A stretch of 64,000 nucleotides of DNA from Diadophis punctatus similis (taxonomy: Eukaryota > Chordata > Lepidosauria > Squamata > Dipsadidae), in assembly GCA_023053685.1 (NCBI GenBank), contig JALIGW010000005.1, positions 28,198,501-28,262,500 of the forward strand, written 5' to 3'. The notes beneath the pieces are model-generated. The model did not search any database and was not told the DNA's origin. It saw nothing but the letters and a program-made list of their open reading frames with translations. Shown piece after piece: positions 59,140-64,000 of the stretch (position 1 is the stretch's first letter; each line of letters begins with the position of its first letter). Made by a program: the position numbers and the translations under genes.

Positions 59140-59889
59140 TGCCTATGGTTTATCAGTGGTCATTTAGGAAGGGGATTTCCTGATGGCCTAATTCCACATA
59201 CATTTTCAATAATTCTGGCACAAACACGGAGTCTGCCAACCAATTAGGGTGAATCACATGGAAAGCAGTTTTAAATTATTGCAAAGATCACATGGAAGCA
59301 ATTTTCAGTGGCCTTTAACATAAGTGGAAGCTGCTCCAATATATGAACCAACCCTAGTTGTGTCCTCTTGCTAATCGGTGCCTTCTTTTCTTGTAGTTAA
59401 ATCTGTTTACTTAAACTATTATGAAATCTCATGAGAAGTATGACTCCAATGCTTACAGTTTGGAAGCAAGCATATCAAGAACCTCTTTTAATTCTTGGAA
59501 AGATTAACAATCTCAGTTCAACCACAGCTGTGCTTGAAGTCCATTTAATTGACCAAGACAGTATCCTTGCTAGACCTTGAATTGTACCAAAGTGCCATCT
59601 AGTGGCATTCCTACATCAATTGATGAAGCAAGTCTGTGGCTAATCTTTGTGGCAAACATGTCACTAATTGAATTAAAACAACAGTGATCTGCACAATCAT
59701 TTGAGCTTTAAAAAAAAGGAAAGGGAACCCAGGTGGCAAACTTATGCCATTCATATTTATTGAGCTGGAATTCTCATTAGACTTGGTTGACATGACCTAT
59801 GCTATGGGATTATGAGAGCTGTAATCCAAAACAATTTACACACACCCCAAAAAGCATTAGGTAGCACTGTACTATCCTAGTGAAGAATG
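59140..59889. other. Flanking DNA, nothing recognised
   Basis: No gene or named repeat. Confidence 0.45.
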
Positions 59890-59897
59890 TATACAAC

Positions 59898-60125
59898 CAG
59901 AGGTGGGTTCCTCCTGGTTCGGACCGGTTCTTTAGAACCGGGAGCGATGGCCAGCTGGCCACCCCCCACAAACCGGCTCTCTAGACGGCGCAGTAGGTGC
60001 CACCATCTCGTTTTTCACTTCTGCGCATGCGCAGAAGCTGAGTTTTCAGCACTGCGCATGCGCGTACACCCATGCAGCACAGGAGGAAGTGAACCGGAAT
60101 CATGGTAAGTTAGAACCCACCCCTG
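59898..60125. mobile_element. hAT-type MITE, 'GGTGGGTTC' family, with two NRF1-type sites
   Basis: Starts CAGAGGTGGGTTC, ends GAACCCACCCCTG. Perfect 8-bp duplication TATACAAC at 59890-59897 and 60126-60133. TGCGCATGCGCA at 60022-60033 and TGCGCATGCGCG at 60053-60064 both fit the NRF1 consensus exactly. A GTAAGT donor reads on the plus strand at 60105. Confidence 0.95.
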
Positions 60126-60133
60126 TATACAAC

Positions 60134-60719
60134 CAATGTGTCTCAGCAATAATTTCTTAGACTTCCACATTTATCTATTTGAATTTTTTTAAAAAAATCT
60201 GTTTATTGAATGTTTAGCATTAAAATCATATACATAGTCATATTCCCCAATCCTAAGAATCTATTTGAATTTCTAGTATATATTGTCTCCCAGGAAGTAT
60301 TTTATAGATTTATATTTATGGGCTGCCATTGGGGTAGTGTGTTCTACCCCAAAGTGTAAATAAAAGAAAACATTCTAAATCATGAAATAATTTTGCATCA
60401 TTTGGCAAAATTGTAAATAAAACAGAGGAGAGGTGGGAGAGAGAGAGAGAGAAAAGGACTGGCTTTTGTCCAAGTCATGAGGCTGCATTTAGTTAGTCTA
60501 GTGGAATGTGGCAGGAGACAGCAGACATGCAAATTGGACTATAAAATACTTGAGAAGGTTTCAAGTTGCACATCTTCAAGGATTGCTTAGGAATTTAAAG
60601 AGAAAAGTAGCCGGGTCCTCATTTTTGAACATATAAGTTTGTCAGCATACAAGTCCTTGATGGAAGCAGAAATAAACTTTTGATAAGCTTGTGAAATGCA
60701 TCAAATGGGCATTTATGTC
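60134..60719. other. Flanking DNA, nothing recognised
   Basis: AT-rich with a short GA run near 60439-60452. No gene. Confidence 0.4.
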
Positions 60720-61440
60720 TATAGGATGGCCTTTTTTACAAAACGATGGGAAATACTAATTTAGGCTAATGGTGATTTGATTAAACCATGATATTCAGAA
60801 AGGAACAAGAGAGGGCTGTCTCCTGCCTCCTTTTTTGTTTATCTTAGTTCTTGAAATTTTCATTAGAAATATTAGACGAGAACATAATGGAGTTAAAAAT
60901 AAAAAATGAGACCTTTAAATTGAGAGCTTTTGCAGACAATTTGGTTTTGATCTTACAGGACCCTCTAAAAGGGATTGAATTTCTAATGAGAAATCTGAAA
61001 AAGTGCATTAGCAGCTTTGAGATTAATATACAGACAATAAAGATGTTGATTAAAATATGACTGCACAAGATCAAGATGTCTGGATCTGTGTAACTCTGGA
61101 TTCAGAATTGAAAAAAAGATTAAATATTGGGGTATGATTTCAACTAATACGCGCTGTATACTATATCAGAATAACTATGTTGAGGTGTGGAATGAACTTA
61201 AAAAAGGTATGTTGAGCTGGAAAAAAAGTCAATGAAGGGAAGAACTTTCCTGGCCAAGATGAATGTCTTACCTAGAATCTTATGTTAATTTCAGACATTA
61301 CTTTTACTGATGACTGGCATACTATTTAAGCAATGTCAAAAAGAAATCTCTAAATTTGTTTGGCTAGTCAAGAAACCAAGAATTAGATATAAACTCCTGC
61401 AGGGTATTAAAGTCTTTCAAAAAGTAAAACAGAAACAATA
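60720..61440 (+). pseudogene. L1 LINE remnant, ORF2 reverse-transcriptase region
   Basis: Plus-strand frames read GTREGC-L-P (from the GTRQGCPLSP motif) near 60807-60830, LRAFADNLVLILQDPLKG at 60923-60976 with the catalytic box changed from FADD to FADN (60929-60940), and LFKQCQKEISKFVWLVKKPR near 61323-61380 (L1 thumb region). Frameshifts separate them. The lost catalytic Asp alone would inactivate it. Confidence 0.8.
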
Positions 61441-62947
61441 CCATAAGGAAAACCAATGCCTGCAGGATTCTGATCTTTGTGGGCATAAATATGCTTCAGC
61501 ATATTTTCCAGGGCCCTCAATGCTTATCTACCAAGGGCTACTCTGTGGCATATTTCTTTACCTCTGGCTCTTTGATTATTCGTAGCCGCTCCTAAAAGGC
61601 AGTTATGTGTCTTGTCATTGTTAAGGCTGGTTGCTGAACCTTTTGTATTAGTTTGGTTTTCTTGATATTTAATCTTAGATCTATTGTTTCCCACTGTGTT
61701 CCTTGACTCCTTTGTTACTAGAGCTTGCAGATAATGTATTATTCATTAAAGAATAGGGTTCTGTTTTTCTGTCTCATTCTCAGAGCACTTCAGGATATCT
61801 TTTAATGTTCATTTTTAACTTGATTTTGCTGAAAGCCTGTTGAGAGTATTTTGTGTTTGTTCTTTTCTCTTATACATTGCTGAATTATTCTGGAACCTAC
61901 CTGACAATTCATATTTTCTCATTTGAAAAAGACCCCCGAAAGCAGTTTTATTAGATTTTTAATTGAATTCAATGGAAGTATAAGAAGCTTCAAGCTATTG
62001 ATAATCATATAATAAATGACAGGGTCTTCATGTAACTTTGAAAATAAAACAGTGTGAGAATCCCGCACGCTCCATGAGAATTCAATAAAATTGTTTTTTT
62101 GTTTTGAAGAAAAAGAATCAAAAGCATTTCATTTTTCATTAAATTGAAAATGAAAAAAGTTAAATATTCAGCATAACCTTAATAGGATCTTGGCTGGTGT
62201 ACCAGCTTTAGCTGAAAAAAACTGATTCTTAGCCACCAATGGTACCGGTGCCTTTCCAGAGAGTTACACCTCCAGAAATAGGCAACATGCAAGTTTAGTT
62301 CATTAAAGAACATACTCAAAGTCAATATTTAATATTCAATATCTAATGAGATTGGTTGATTTCTAACTTCATTGCATTTCAGTTTAACTACATGAAATTC
62401 CAACTTGTTGACTTCATCCTAATACCGACTGTAAAAATCCCGATGACCATAATATATAGAGGCTTAGAGATGTCTCAATCTCTTTCCTATCATCTAATGG
62501 TCATCCAGATTTTTGTAGCATAGACTTAACAGGTTTAAGATGATACTATCCAGCAAGATATACCAAAATATATTATAGTAGGATAAAGCTACCCTGCTAA
62601 CAGAATTTTATATGGAAATATGGAAGGGAAATATCTGTATTTCCCTTACATGCAGCATTGCAAATATGGAGTTCATGTATCATATTGAATCTTAGTTTAA
62701 TTACCTATGGTTGTTACAAATGAATTTTCAGAAAACATTAAACATGGTTTACAAACCAAAATGACTGGGTTGGCATGGTACTGCATATAGAAAACAAACT
62801 ATACATGGGCTTGGCATAAGGTATGATGCAGGCCAGTACTGACTTCTCCAGCGTATTCTTGTTACTAGGCTGCTTGTTTGACCAGCTTTGGAAATAATGG
62901 GGTAAATAATTCCAACAAAAGAATTGTTTCAAGTGTTGCGGTCATTT
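61441..62947. other. Flanking DNA, nothing recognised
   Basis: AT-rich; no gene or named repeat. Confidence 0.45.
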
Positions 62948-62955
62948 ATTTTGAT

Positions 62956-63163
62956 CAGGGGTGGTATTCACTTACCTTCCCTACCGGTTCGCAAATGTGA
63001 ACCCGTCCGTGCATGCGCAAAGCCTTCTGCGCATGCGCACAGCCTCAAAAACGTGGATAAATGGGACATGATTACGTCCAGGCAGGTGGGTGGGGCCACC
63101 TGCAGTCAGTGCTACTGGTTTGCCCGAACCAGATAGAACCGGCTGAATACTGTATCACCACTG
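62956..63163. mobile_element. hAT-type MITE, 'GGTGGGTTC' relative
   Basis: Starts CAGGGGTGGTATTC, ends GAATACTGTATCACCACTG. Perfect 8-bp duplication ATTTTGAT at 62948-62955 and 63164-63171. Perfect NRF1-type TGCGCATGCGCA at 63028-63039. AAG|GTAAGT on the minus strand at 62978-62970. Confidence 0.93.
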
Positions 63164-63334
63164 ATTTTGATGCATCCAAGTCTTTCAGGAAAAAAAAACA
63201 GGAATAAAGATACAGTCCAGATAATATCTAGGCATTTTTTAAAGTTCTGTTTTATGGTTGCATCTTTATAATTTTTTAATACGCTTGTGCCAATGTAGGG
63301 AGTCATATTGTTTATTAAGTAGGCATTTGGAAAA

Positions 63335-63355
63335 CACACACACACACACACGCAC
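63335..63355. repeat. Short (CA)n repeat
   Basis: CA dinucleotides abut the following MITE; a CT/CA run resumes after it at about 63664-63683. Confidence 0.9.
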
Positions 63356-63666
63356 CAGGGGTGGGTTCCACTTACCTTTGCCACCAATTCGCATTGCGAC
63401 ATTTCGCGCACGCGTCCCCTCGTGCGATTTGGCTTTTGCGCATGCTCATAAGCAGGAATTAGCCCGAAACACAGCGCTCATCAGCTGTGCTTTGGGCGAA
63501 GAAATAAAGGTCAGAATTTACCCGCGGGCGGGAGGGCCCTTTTTCAAGCTGCGGAAGGGGGAAAAAAAGATGGTGGCGTGCACGGAACGGCACCGACAGT
63601 GACGTCACGAGTGGGTTGCTACCAGTTTAGGCGATCCAGTTCGAACCGGGAGGAACCCCCCCCCTC
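63356..63666. mobile_element. hAT-type MITE, 'GGTGGGTTC' family
   Basis: Starts CAGGGGTGGGTTCC. The right end is blurred by a C run (GGAGGAACCCCCCCCCC), so the expected ACCCCTG terminus and duplication cannot be read cleanly. Shares CAGCTGTGCTTTGGGCGAAG with 17553-17857. AAG|GTAAGT on the minus strand at 63378-63370. Confidence 0.85.
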
Positions 63667-63683
63667 TCTCTCACACACACACC

Positions 63684-64000
63684 AGGATTTTTTCTTGATG
63701 GAACATCAGGATTCTTGATTCAGTATTCATTAATCAGCATTGGTGTTTTTAACTCATACATTGTCTGAATCAATAATATCCCCTTCTCACTTTATGGCTT
63801 ACCATAGCTTTCTCCATGCTAGTAGGAAATTCTGAGATGCCAAGATAGGGAAGATTTGTGTAACACAGCATATGAATCTAGCCTTCCAATCTTATCCTCT
63901 ACAGTGCCTTCAAGATGTTTTGGGCCGGAATGTTCAGCACCTCAAACCACTACACAGATTAGGTCTGATGTTTGAAAACTGTAGTTCAAAATCTACAGAT
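63684..64000. other. Flanking DNA, nothing recognised
   Basis: Unique-looking; no gene or repeat named. Confidence 0.4.

Noticed and set aside
59591..59606. CTCF site at GCCATCTAGTGGCA
   Set aside because: One base is missing relative to the core spacing; weaker than the two motifs kept.

Overview
The window looks like nuclear DNA from a squamate reptile, most probably an advanced snake. The support is its repeat content: CR1 and L2 LINEs, L1 and R4/Dong-like LINE remnants, a LINE whose tail ends in an ATTCT (AATAG complement) repeat typical of snakes, squamate tRNA-derived SINEs, many hAT and Tigger-like MITEs, and long simple repeats. It is AT-rich outside one CpG island. It holds no prokaryotic operons, CRISPR arrays or viral genome.

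Only one host coding exon can be supported. On the minus strand at 52602-52653 the sequence encodes MELENIVANTVLLKARE plus one base, followed by a consensus splice donor (GTAAGC). This is the N-terminus of the GRK4/5/6 subfamily of G-protein-coupled receptor kinases. At least 52.6 kb of intron follows without exon 2, which favours GRK5, known for a very large first intron. The exon sits in a CpG island (about 51950-53240) with GC boxes and an NRF1-like motif upstream of the start codon. Transcription runs toward position 1, so 1-52601 is intron 1 and about 53240-64000 is 5' flanking DNA.

Layout: 1-4140 mostly unique with one hAT MITE. 4140-7300 is a composite block: a SINE, Tigger-like pieces, a CR1 end and a 0.7 kb pyrimidine tract, bracketed by inverted ~270-bp GC-rich arms. 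7.8-18 kb holds many MITEs. 21.2-22.5 kb is an L1 remnant. 23.6-29.3 kb is a Tigger MITE, a LINE split by a BED-finger hAT element, two hAT MITEs, an R4/Dong remnant and a repeat block with inverted copies. 32-39 kb has further MITEs, a GAA tract and a CR1. 39.5-42.8 kb has a duplicated intronic segment flanking a decayed mariner. 45-50 kb has an RTE-like tail, a pure (TA)n tract and a second L1 remnant. 51.4-53.2 kb is the CpG island with exon 1. 53.9-64 kb has L2/CR1 remnants, a subrepeat-bearing inverted-repeat element, several MITEs and a third L1 remnant.

The most notable pattern is one hAT-type MITE family (start CAGRGGTGGGTTC, 8-bp target duplications) present in nine or more copies. 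Several copies carry perfect NRF1-type palindromes (TGCGCATGCGCA) and a consensus splice donor next to one terminus. They could seed regulatory sites or cryptic exons in and around GRK5. Repeat boundaries rest on terminal repeats and target duplications read by eye; family names without a database search are provisional.
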